Source of the DNA: Cornus controversa | Taxonomy: Eukaryota; Streptophyta; Magnoliopsida; Cornales; Cornaceae | DNA length: 64,000 bases | Direction of reading: 5' to 3' | NCBI GenBank assembly: GCA_026545225.1 | Contig: CM048847.1 | Span: 868,001 to 932,000, forward strand | Shown here: in pieces, positions 22,275 through 34,555 of the stretch | Layout: every line of letters begins with the position of its first letter | Numbering within the stretch: position 1 is the first letter of the stretch | The notes under the pieces: generated by a model | The model's input: only the letters and a program-made list of their open reading frames with translations | Database searches by the model: none | What the model was told of the DNA's origin: nothing | Translations under genes and position numbers: made by a program

Positions 22275-23011
22275 CTTGTTTCATTTGAGTTGTTTTAATT
22301 CGAAAACTGCATTCCAAGAGAAGTCGTGCCATAATACTAATCGTACGCTGCTTTTTTCTAAATGAAACCATCAAAGCGTCCCAAAGAAACGACGAGCATG
22401 TCGATCCGATCTTCATCAATGTTTGTTTGAGTTGTTCTGAGTCGAAAAGAACAATTGCTTGCAATAATCAGGCATGACGACAACCGTATGGCGCTTTGTG
22501 CTAGAATTGACCATCTGGATGTCCAGAAGAATAGAGAATGACAACAACGGTTTCGAACTTGTTTCGTTTGACTTGTCCTAATTCGAAAAGTCCCAATCCA
22601 CGTGAAATCGTGCCATACCTAGAATTATACGTTGCTTTATGCCAAATTCAACCGTCAGGATGTCCTGAATCGAAAAGAGTAATTCCATGCTGCACCCATG
22701 AATGATCACAACCGTATGGTGCTCTATGCCAACTTCAACCATCTGGACAAGTAAAAGAAACAATTCCCAAGCTATCGATGATTTTAAACAAGTTTAGTTT
22801 GAGTTGTTCTGATTCAAAAACCCATTCCTTGAGAAGTCGTGCCATAATCAGAATCGTAAGTTTCTTTTTTCCAAATTAGACCATCAAAGCATCCAAAAGA
22901 AGTGACGAACATATCAATCCGATCTTCATCACAACCGTATGGTGCTTTGTTCCAAGTTCGACCGTTTGGACATCTAAAGGAAACAATTAGCAAGCTACCA
23001 ACCATTTTAAA

Positions 23012-23455
23012 CTTGTTTCATTTGATTTGAAAAGTCCCAATCCACGTGAAATCGTGGCATACCTAGAATTATACGTTGCTTTATGCCAAATTCAACCGTC
23101 AGGATGTCCTGATTCGAAAAGAGTAATTCCATGCTGCACCCATGAATGATCACAACCGTATGGTGCTCTATGCCAACTTCAACCATCTGGACAAGTAAAA
23201 GAAACAATTCCCAAGCTATCGATGATTTTAAACAAGTTTAGTTTAAGTTGTTTTGATTCAAAAACCCATTCCTTGAGAAGTCGTGCCATAATCGGAATCG
23301 TAAGTTTCTTTTTTCCAAATTAGACCATCAAAGCATCCAAAAGAAGTGACGAACATGTCAATCCGATCTTCATCACAACCGTATGGTGCTTTGTTCCAAG
23401 TTCGACCGTTTGGACATCTAAAGGAAACAATTAGCAAGCTACCAACCATTTTAAA
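23012..23455. repeat. Short satellite unit (444 bp), copy 6
   Basis: Third member of the TTTGAAAAGTCCC subgroup. It lies 1181 bp (one long plus one short unit) after copy 5. The private variant TTTTAATTCG recurs after both (about 22296 and 23477). Confidence 0.9.
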
Positions 23456-24766
23456 CTTGTTTCATTTGAGTTGTTTTAATTCGAAAACTGCATTCCAAGA
23501 GAAGTCGTGCCATAATACTAATCGTACGCTGCTTTTTTCTAAATGAAACCATCAAAGCATCCCAAAGAAACGACGAGCATGTCGATCCGATCTTTATCCA
23601 TGTTTGTTTGAGTTGTTCTGAGTCGAAAAGAACAATTGCTTGCAATAATCAGGCATGACGACAACCGTATGGCGCTTTGTGCTAGAATTGACCATCTGGA
23701 TGTTCAGAAAAATAGAGAATGACAACAACGGTTTCGAACTTGTTTCGTTTGACTTGTCCTGATTTGGAAAGTTTAATCCACGTGGAATCATGCCACACTT
23801 AGAATTATACATTGCTTTACGCCAAATTCAACCATCAGGACGTCCGGAATCAAAAATAGTAATTCCTTGCTGCACTCATGAATGATCACAACCGTATGGT
23901 GCTCTATGCCAACTTCAACCATCTGGAAAAGTAAAAGAAACAATTCCCAAGCTATCGAGGATTTTAAACAAGTTTAGTTTGAGTTGTTCTGATTCAATAA
24001 CCCATTCCTTGAGAAGTCGTGCCATAATCAGAATCGTAAGTTTCTTTTTTCCAAATTAGACCATCAAAGCATCCAAAAGAAGTGACGAACATGTCAATCC
24101 GATCTTCATCACAACCGTATGGTGCTTTGTTCCAAGTTCGACCGTTTGGACATCTAAAGGAAACAATTAGCAAGCTACCAACCATTTTAAACTTGTTTCA
24201 TTTGAGTTGTTTTGATTCGAAAACCGCATTCCAAGAGAAGTCGTGCCATAATACTAATCGTACGCTGTTTTTTTCTGAATGAAACCATCAAAGCGTCCCA
24301 AAGAAACGACGAGCATGTCAATCCGATCTTCATCCGTGTTTGTTTGAGTTGTTCTGAGTCGAAAGAACAATTGCTTGCAATAATCAGGCATGACGACAAC
24401 CGTATGGCGCTTTGTGCTAGAATTGACCATCTGGATGTCCAGAAGAATAGAGAATGACAAGAACGGTTTCGAACTTGTTTCGTTTGACTTGTCCTGATTC
24501 GAAAAGTCCCAATCCACGTGAAATCGTGCCATACCTAGAATTATACGTTGCTTTATGCCAAATTCAACCGTCAGGATGTCCTGAATCGAAAAGAGTAATT
24601 CCATGCTGCACCCATGAATGATCACAACCGTATGGTGCTCTATGCCAACTTCAACCATCTGGACAAGTAAAAGAAACAATTCCCAAGCTATCGATGATTT
24701 TAAACAAGTTTAGTTTGAGTTGTTCTGATTCAAAAACCCATTCCTTGAGCAGTCGTGCCATAATCA

Positions 24767-27700
24767 GAATCGTAAGTTTCTTTTTTCCAAATTAGACCAT
24801 CAAAGCATCCAAAAGAAGTGACGAACATGTCAATCCGATCTTCATCACAACCGTATGGTGCTTTGTTCCAAGTTCGACCGTTTGGACATCTAAAGGAAAC
24901 AATTAGCAAGCTACCAACCATTTTAAACTTGTTTCATTTGAGTTGTTTTGATTCGAAAACTGCATTCCAAGAGAAGTCGTGCCATAATACTAATCGTACG
25001 CTGCTTTTTTATAAATGAAACCATCAAAGCGTCCCAAAGAAACGACGAGCATGTTGATCCGATCTTCATCCATGTTTGTTTGAGTTGTTCTGAGTCGAAA
25101 GAACAATTGCTTGCAATAATCAGGCATGACGACAACCGTATGGCGCTTTGTGCTAGAATTGACCATCTGGATGTCCAGAAGAATAGAGAATGACAACAAC
25201 GGTTTCGAACTTGTTTCGTTTGACTTGTCCTGATTCGAAAAGTCCCAATCCACGTGAAATCGTGCCATACCTAGAATTATACGTTGCTTTATGCCAAATT
25301 CAACCGTCAGGATGTCCTAATTCGAAAAGAGTAATTCCGTGCTACACCCATGAATGATCACAACCGTATGGTGCTCTATGCCAACTTCAACCATCTGGAC
25401 AAGTAAAAGAAACAATTCCCAAGCTATCGATGATTTTAAACAAGTTTAGTTTGAGTTGTTTTGATTCAAAAACCCATTCCTTGAGAAGTCGTGCCATAAT
25501 CGGAATCATAAGTTTCTTTTTTCCAAATTAGACCATCAAAGCATCCAAAAGAAGTGACGAACATGTCAATCCGATCTTCATTACAACCGTATGGTGCTTT
25601 GTTCCAAGTTCGACCGTTTGGACATCTAAAGGAAACAATTAGCAAGCTACCAACCATTTTAAACTTGTTTCATTTGAGTTATTTTGATTCGAAAACTGCA
25701 TTCCAAGAGAAGTCGTGCCACAATACTAATCGTACGCTGCTTTTTTATAAATGAAACCATTAAAGCGTCCCAAAGAAACGACGAGCATGTCGAGCCGATC
25801 TTCATCCATGTTTGTTTGAGTTGTTCTGAGTCGAAAAGAACAATTGCTTGCAATAATCAGGCATGACGACAACCGTATGGCGCTTTGTGCTAGAATTGAC
25901 CATCTGGATGTTCAGAAAAATAGAGAATGACAAGAACGGTTTCGAACTTGTTTCGTTTGACTTGTCCTGATTCGAAAAGTCCCAATCCACGTGAAATCGT
26001 GCCATACCTAGAATTATACGTTGCTTTATGCCAAATTCAACCGTCAGGATGTCCTGAATCGAAAAGAGTAATTCCATGCTGCACCCATGAATGATCACAA
26101 CCGTATGGTGCTCTATGCCAACTTCAACCATCTGGACAAGTAAAAGAAACAATTTCCAAGCTATCGATGATTTTAAACAAGTTTAGTTTGAGTTGTTTTG
26201 ATTCAAAAACCCATTCCTTGAGAAGTCGTGCCATAATCGGAATCGTAAGTTTCTTTTTTCCAAATTAGACCATCAAAGCATCCAAAAGAAGTGACGAACA
26301 TGTCAATCCGATCTTCATCACAACCGTATGGTGCTTTGTTCCAAGTTCGACCGTTTGGACATCTAAAGGAAACAATTAGCAAGCTACCAACCATTTTAAA
26401 CTTGTTTCATTTGAGTTGTTTTGATTCGAAAACTGCATTCCAAGAGAAGTCGTACCATAATACTAATCGTACGCTGCTTTTTTCTAAATGAAACCATCAA
26501 AGCGTCCCAAAGAAACGACGAGCATGTCGATCCGATCTTCATCAATGTTTGTTTGAGTTATTCTGAGTCGAAAAGAACAATTGCTTGCAATAATCAGGCA
26601 TGACGACAACCGTATGGCGCTTTGTGCTAGAATTGACCATCTGGATGTCCAGAAGAATAGAGAATGACAACAACGGTTTCGAACTTGTTTCGTTTGACTT
26701 GTCCTGATTCGAAAAGTCCCAATCCACGTGAAATCGTGCCATACCTAGAATTATACGTTGCTTTATGCCAAATTCAACCGTCAGGATGTCCTAAATCGAA
26801 AAGAGTAATTCCATGCTACACCCATGAATGATCGCAACCGTATGGTGCTCTATGGCAACTTCAACCATCTGGACAAGTAAAAGAAACAATTCCCAAGCTA
26901 TCGATGATTTTAAACAAGTTTAGTTTGAGTTGTTTTGATTCAAAAACCCATTCCTTGAGAAGTCGTGCCATAATCGGAATCGTAAGTTTCTTTTTTCCAA
27001 ATTAGACCATCAAAGCATCCAAAAGAAGTGACGAACATGTCAATCCGATCTTCATCACAACCGTATGGTGCTTTGTTCCAAGTTCGACCGTTTGGACATC
27101 TAAAGGAAACAATTAGCAAGCTACCAACCATTTTAAACTTGTTTCATTTGAGTTGTTTTGATTCGAAAACTGCATTCCAAGAGAAGTCGTACCATAATAC
27201 TAATCGTACGCTGCTTTTTTCTAAATGAAACCATCAAAGCGTCCCAAAGAAACGACGAGCATGTCGATCCGATCTTCATCAATGTTTGTTTGAGTTGTTC
27301 TGAATCGAAAAGAACAATTGCTTGCAATAATCAGGCATGACGACAACCGTATGGCGCTTTGTGCTAGAATTGACCATCTGGATGTCCAGAAGAATAGAGA
27401 ATGACAAGAACAGTTTCGAACTTGTTTCGTTTGACTTGTCCTGATTCGAAAAGTCCCAATCCACGTGAAATCGTGCCATACCTAGAATTATACGTTGCTT
27501 TATGCCAAATTCAACCGTCAGGATGTCCTGAATCGAAAAGAGTAATTCCATGCTGCACCCATGAATGATCACAACCGTATGGTGCTCTATGCCAACTTCA
27601 ACCATCTGGACAAGTAAAAGAAACAATTCCCAAGCTATCGATGATTTTAAACAAGTTTAGTTTGAGTTGTTCTGATTCAAAAACCCATTCCTTGAGCAGT

Positions 27701-29629
27701 CGTGCCATAATCAGAATCGTAAGTTTCTTTTTTCCAAATTAGACCATCAAAGCATCCAAAAGAAGTGACGAACATATCAATCCGATCTTCATCACAACCG
27801 TATGGTGCTTTGTTCCAAGTTCGACCGTTTGGACATCTAAAGGAAACAATTAGCAAGCTACCAACCATTTTAAACTTGTTTCATTTGATTCGAAAAGTCC
27901 CAATCCACGTGAAATCGTGCCATACCTAGAATTATACGTTGCTTTATGCCAAATTCAACCGTCAGGATGTCCTGAATCGAAAAGAGTAATTCCATGCTGC
28001 ACCCATGAATGATCACAACCGTATGGTGCTCTATGCCAACTTCAACCATCTGGACAAGTAAAAGAAACAATTCCCAAGCTATCGATGATTTTAAACAAGT
28101 TTAGTTTGAGTTATTTTGATTCAAAAACCCATTCCTTGAGAAGTCGTGCCATAATCGGAATCGTAAGTTTCTTTTTTCCAAATTAGACCATCAAAGCATC
28201 CAAAAGAAGTGACGAACATGTCAATCCGATCTTCATCACAACCGTATGGTGCTTTGTTCCAAGTTCGACCGTTTAGACATCTAAAGGAAACAATTAGCAA
28301 GCTGCCAACCATTTTAAACTTGTTTCATTTGAGTTGTTTTGATTCGAAAACTGCATTCCAAGAGAAGTCGTGCCATAATACTAATCGTACGCTGCTTTTT
28401 TCTAAATGAAACCATCAAAGCGTCCCAAAGAAACGACGAGCATGTCGATCCGATCTTTATCCATGTTTGTTTGAGTTGTTCTGAGTCGAAAAGAACAATT
28501 GCTTGCAATAATCAGGCATGACGACAACCGTATGGCGCTTTGTGCTAGAATTGACCATCTGGATGTTCAGAAAAATAGAGAATGACAACAACGGTTTCGA
28601 ACTTGTTTCGTTTGACTTGTCCTGATTTGGAAAGTTTAATCCACGTGAAATCATGCCACACTTAGAATTATACATTGCTTTACGCCAAATTCAACCATCA
28701 GGACGTCCTGAATCAAAAATAGTAATTCCTTGCTGCACTCATGAATGATCACAACCGTATGGTGCTCTATGCCAACTTCAACCATCTGGAAAAGTAAAAG
28801 AAACAATTCCCAAGCTATCGAGGATTTTAAACAAGTTTAGTTTGAGTTGTTCTGATTCAATAACCCATTCCTTGAGAAGTCGTGCCATAATCAGAATCGT
28901 AAGTTTCTTTTTTCCAAATTAGACCATCAAAGCATCCAAAAGAAGTGACGAACATGTCAATCCGATCTTCATCACAACCGTATGGTGCTTTGTTCCAAGT
29001 TCGACCGTTTGGACATCTAAAGGAAACAATTAGCAAGCTACCAACCATTTTAAACTTGTTTCATTTGAGTTGTTTTGATTCGAAAACCGCATTCCAAGAG
29101 AAGTCGTGCCATAATACTAATCGTACGCTGCTTTTTTCTAAATGAAACCATCAAAGCGTCCCAAAGAAACGACGAGCATGTCAATCCGATCTTCATCCGT
29201 GTTTGTTTGAGTTGTTCTGAGTCGAAAGAACAATTGCTTGCAATAATTAGGCATGACGACAACCGTATGGCGCTTTGTGCTAGAATTGACCATCTGGATG
29301 TCCAGAAGAATAGAGAATGACAAGAACGGTTTCGAACTTGTTTCGTTTGACTTGTCCTGATTCGAAAAGTCCCAATCCACGTGAAATCGTGCCACACCTA
29401 GAACTATACGTTGCTTTATGCCAAATTCAACCATCAGGATGTCCTAAATCGAAAAGAGTAATTCCATGCTACACCCATGAATGATCACAACCGTATGGTG
29501 CTCTATGCCAACTTCAACCATCTGGACAAGTAAAAGAAACAATTCCCAAGCTATCGATGATTTTAAACAAGTTTAGTTTGAGTTGTTTTGATTCAAAAAC
29601 CCATTCCTTGAGAAGTCGTGCCATAATCG
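24767..29629. repeat. Tandem segmental duplication, offset 4863, copy 1
   Basis: A cassette of six long units plus one short unit that is repeated immediately downstream. Private variants present in both copies include GGAATCATAAG (25502/30365), TTCATTACAACC (25578/30441), CCGTTTAGACATC, GCTGCCAACC, GATCGCAACC with CTATGGCAAC, GAACAGTTTCG and CTAGAACTATACG. I saw no difference at the sites compared. The left limit is set by a mismatch at 24766 against 29629. Confidence 0.9.
27875..28318. repeat. Short satellite unit (444 bp), copy 7
   Basis: Canonical TTCGAAAAGTCCC junction. It also carries GAGTTATTTTG, CCGTTTAGACATC and GCTGCCAACC, all repeated in copy 8 through the 4863-bp duplication. Confidence 0.9.
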
Positions 29630-32600
29630 GAATCGTAAGTTTCTTTTTTCCAAATTAGACCATCAAAGCATCCAAAAGAAGTGACGAACATGTCAATCCG
29701 ATCTTCATCACAACCGTATGGTGCTTTGTTCCAAGTTCGACCGTTTGGACATCTAAAGGAAACAATTAGCAAGCTACCAACCATTTTAAACTTGTTTCAT
29801 TTGAGTTGTTTTGATTCGAAAACTGCATTCCAAGAGAAGTCGTGCCATAATACTAATCGTACGCTGCTTTTTTATAAATGAAACCATCAAAGCGTCCCAA
29901 AGAAACGACGAGCATGTTGATCCGATCTTCATCCATGTTTGTTTGAGTTGTTCTGAGTCGAAAGAACAATTGCTTGCAATAATCAGGCATGACGACAACC
30001 GTATGGCGCTTTGTGCTAGAATTGACCATCTGGATGTCCAGAAGAATAGAGAATGACAACAACGGTTTCGAACTTGTTTCGTTTGACTTGTCCTGATTCG
30101 AAAAGTCCCAATCCACGTGAAATCGTGCCATACCTAGAATTATACGTTGCTTTATGCCAAATTCAACCGTCAGGATGTCCTAATTCGAAAAGAGTAATTC
30201 CGTGCTACACCCATGAATGATCACAACCGTATGGTGCTCTATGCCAACTTCAACCATCTGGACAAGTAAAAGAAACAATTCCCAAGCTATCGATGATTTT
30301 AAACAAGTTTAGTTTGAGTTGTTTTGATTCAAAAACCCATTCCTTGAGAAGTCGTGCCATAATCGGAATCATAAGTTTCTTTTTTCCAAATTAGACCATC
30401 AAAGCATCCAAAAGAAGTGACGAACATGTCAATCCGATCTTCATTACAACCGTATGGTGCTTTGTTCCAAGTTCGACCGTTTGGACATCTAAAGGAAACA
30501 ATTAGCAAGCTACCAACCATTTTAAACTTGTTTCATTTGAGTTATTTTGATTCGAAAACTGCATTCCAAGAGAAGTCGTGCCACAATACTAATCGTACGC
30601 TGCTTTTTTATAAATGAAACCATTAAAGCGTCCCAAAGAAACGACGAGCATGTCGAGCCGATCTTCATCCATGTTTGTTTGAGTTGTTCTGAGTCGAAAA
30701 GAACAATTGCTTGCAATAATCAGGCATGACGACAACCGTATGGCGCTTTGTGCTAGAATTGACCATCTGGATGTTCAGAAAAATAGAGAATGACAAGAAC
30801 GGTTTCGAACTTGTTTCGTTTGACTTGTCCTGATTCGAAAAGTCCCAATCCACGTGAAATCGTGCCATACCTAGAATTATACGTTGCTTTATGCCAAATT
30901 CAACCGTCAGGATGTCCTGAATCGAAAAGAGTAATTCCATGCTGCACCCATGAATGATCACAACCGTATGGTGCTCTATGCCAACTTCAACCATCTGGAC
31001 AAGTAAAAGAAACAATTTCCAAGCTATCGATGATTTTAAACAAGTTTAGTTTGAGTTGTTTTGATTCAAAAACCCATTCCTTGAGAAGTCGTGCCATAAT
31101 CGGAATCGTAAGTTTCTTTTTTCCAAATTAGACCATCAAAGCATCCAAAAGAAGTGACGAACATGTCAATCCGATCTTCATCACAACCGTATGGTGCTTT
31201 GTTCCAAGTTCGACCGTTTGGACATCTAAAGGAAACAATTAGCAAGCTACCAACCATTTTAAACTTGTTTCATTTGAGTTGTTTTGATTCGAAAACTGCA
31301 TTCCAAGAGAAGTCGTACCATAATACTAATCGTACGCTGCTTTTTTCTAAATGAAACCATCAAAGCGTCCCAAAGAAACGACGAGCATGTCGATCCGATC
31401 TTCATCAATGTTTGTTTGAGTTATTCTGAGTCGAAAAGAACAATTGCTTGCAATAATCAGGCATGACGACAACCGTATGGCGCTTTGTGCTAGAATTGAC
31501 CATCTGGATGTCCAGAAGAATAGAGAATGACAACAACGGTTTCGAACTTGTTTCGTTTGACTTGTCCTGATTCGAAAAGTCCCAATCCACGTGAAATCGT
31601 GCCATACCTAGAATTATACGTTGCTTTATGCCAAATTCAACCGTCAGGATGTCCTAAATCGAAAAGAGTAATTCCATGCTACACCCATGAATGATCGCAA
31701 CCGTATGGTGCTCTATGGCAACTTCAACCATCTGGACAAGTAAAAGAAACAATTCCCAAGCTATCGATGATTTTAAACAAGTTTAGTTTGAGTTGTTTTG
31801 ATTCAAAAACCCATTCCTTGAGAAGTCGTGCCATAATCGGAATCGTAAGTTTCTTTTTTCCAAATTAGACCATCAAAGCATCCAAAAGAAGTGACGAACA
31901 TGTCAATCCGATCTTCATCACAACCGTATGGTGCTTTGTTCCAAGTTCGACCGTTTGGACATCTAAAGGAAACAATTAGCAAGCTACCAACCATTTTAAA
32001 CTTGTTTCATTTGAGTTGTTTTGATTCGAAAACTGCATTCCAAGAGAAGTCGTACCATAATACTAATCGTACGCTGCTTTTTTCTAAATGAAACCATCAA
32101 AGCGTCCCAAAGAAACGACGAGCATGTCGATCCGATCTTCATCAATGTTTGTTTGAGTTGTTCTGAATCGAAAAGAACAATTGCTTGCAATAATCAGGCA
32201 TGACGACAACCGTATGGCGCTTTGTGCTAGAATTGACCATCTGGATGTCCAGAAGAATAGAGAATGACAAGAACAGTTTCGAACTTGTTTCGTTTGACTT
32301 GTCCTGATTCGAAAAGTCCCAATCCACGTGAAATCGTGCCATACCTAGAATTATACGTTGCTTTATGCCAAATTCAACCGTCAGGATGTCCTGAATCGAA
32401 AAGAGTAATTCCATGCTGCACCCATGAATGATCACAACCGTATGGTGCTCTATGCCAACTTCAACCATCTGGACAAGTAAAAGAAACAATTCCCAAGCTA
32501 TCGATGATTTTAAACAAGTTTAGTTTGAGTTGTTCTGATTCAAAAACCCATTCCTTGAGCAGTCGTGCCATAATCAGAATCGTAAGTTTCTTTTTTCCAA

Positions 32601-34492
32601 ATTAGACCATCAAAGCATCCAAAAGAAGTGACGAACATATCAATCCGATCTTCATCACAACCGTATGGTGCTTTGTTCCAAGTTCGACCGTTTGGACATC
32701 TAAAGGAAACAATTAGCAAGCTACCAACCATTTTAAACTTGTTTCATTTGATTCGAAAAGTCCCAATCCACGTGAAATCGTGCCATACCTAGAATTATAC
32801 GTTGCTTTATGCCAAATTCAACCGTCAGGATGTCCTGAATCGAAAAGAGTAATTCCATGCTGCACCCATGAATGATCACAACCGTATGGTGCTCTATGCC
32901 AACTTCAACCATCTGGACAAGTAAAAGAAACAATTCCCAAGCTATCGATGATTTTAAACAAGTTTAGTTTGAGTTATTTTGATTCAAAAACCCATTCCTT
33001 GAGAAGTCGTGCCATAATCGGAATCGTAAGTTTCTTTTTTCCAAATTAGACCATCAAAGCATCCAAAAGAAGTGACGAACATGTCAATCCGATCTTCATC
33101 ACAACCGTATGGTGCTTTGTTCCAAGTTCGACCGTTTAGACATCTAAAGGAAACAATTAGCAAGCTGCCAACCATTTTAAACTTGTTTCATTTGAGTTGT
33201 TTTGATTCGAAAACTGCATTCCAAGAGAAGTCGTGCCATAATACTAATCGTACGCTGCTTTTTTCTAAATGAAACCATCAAAGCGTCCCAAAGAAACGAC
33301 GAGCATGTCGATCCGATCTTTATCCATGTTTGTTTGAGTTGTTCTGAGTCGAAAAGAACAATTGCTTGCAATAATCAGGCATGACGACAACCGTATGGCG
33401 CTTTGTGCTAGAATTGACCATCTGGATGTTCAGAAAAATAGAGAATGACAACAACGGTTTCGAACTTGTTTCGTTTGACTTGTCCTGATTTGGAAAGTTT
33501 AATCCACGTGAAATCATGCCACACTTAGAATTATACATTGCTTTACGCCAAATTCAACCATCAGGACGTCCTGAATCAAAAATAGTAATTCCTTGCTGCA
33601 CTCATGAATGATCACAACCGTATGGTGCTCTATGCCAACTTCAACCATCTGGAAAAGTAAAAGAAACAATTCCCAAGCTATCGAGGATTTTAAACAAGTT
33701 TAGTTTGAGTTGTTCTGATTCAATAACCCATTCCTTGAGAAGTCGTGCCATAATCAGAATCGTAAGTTTCTTTTTTCCAAATTAGACCATCAAAGCATCC
33801 AAAAGAAGTGACGAACATGTCAATCCGATCTTCATCACAACCGTATGGTGCTTTGTTCCAAGTTCGACCGTTTGGACATCTAAAGGAAACAATTAGCAAG
33901 CTACCAACCATTTTAAACTTGTTTCATTTGAGTTGTTTTGATTCGAAAACCGCATTCCAAGAGAAGTCGTGCCATAATACTAATCGTACGCTGCTTTTTT
34001 CTAAATGAAACCATCAAAGCGTCCCAAAGAAACGACGAGCATGTCAATCCGATCTTCATCCGTGTTTGTTTGAGTTGTTCTGAGTCGAAAGAACAATTGC
34101 TTGCAATAATTAGGCATGACGACAACCGTATGGCGCTTTGTGCTAGAATTGACCATCTGGATGTCCAGAAGAATAGAGAATGACAAGAACGGTTTCGAAC
34201 TTGTTTCGTTTGACTTGTCCTGATTCGAAAAGTCCCAATCCACGTGAAATCGTGCCACACCTAGAACTATACGTTGCTTTATGCCAAATTCAACCATCAG
34301 GATGTCCTAAATCGAAAAGAGTAATTCCATGCTACACCCATGAATGATCACAACCGTATGGTGCTCTATGCCAACTTCAACCATCTGGACAAGTAAAAGA
34401 AACAATTCCCAAGCTATCGATGATTTTAAACAAGTTTAGTTTGAGTTGTTTTGATTCAAAAACCCATTCCTTGAGAAGTCGTGCCATAATCG
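29630..34492. repeat. Tandem segmental duplication, offset 4863, copy 2
   Basis: Second copy of the cassette at 24767. Identity with the region 4863 bp upstream continues into a partial third period up to 34706, where GTCGTACC replaces GTCGTGCC. It is one of the two clearest recent amplification events in the window. Confidence 0.9.
32738..33181. repeat. Short satellite unit (444 bp), copy 8
   Basis: Duplicate of copy 7 within the 4863-bp tandem duplication, with the same private variants. Confidence 0.9.
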
Positions 34493-34555
34493 GAATCGTA
34501 AGTTTCTTTTTTCCAAATTAGACCATCAAAGCATCCAAAAGAAGTGACGAACATG

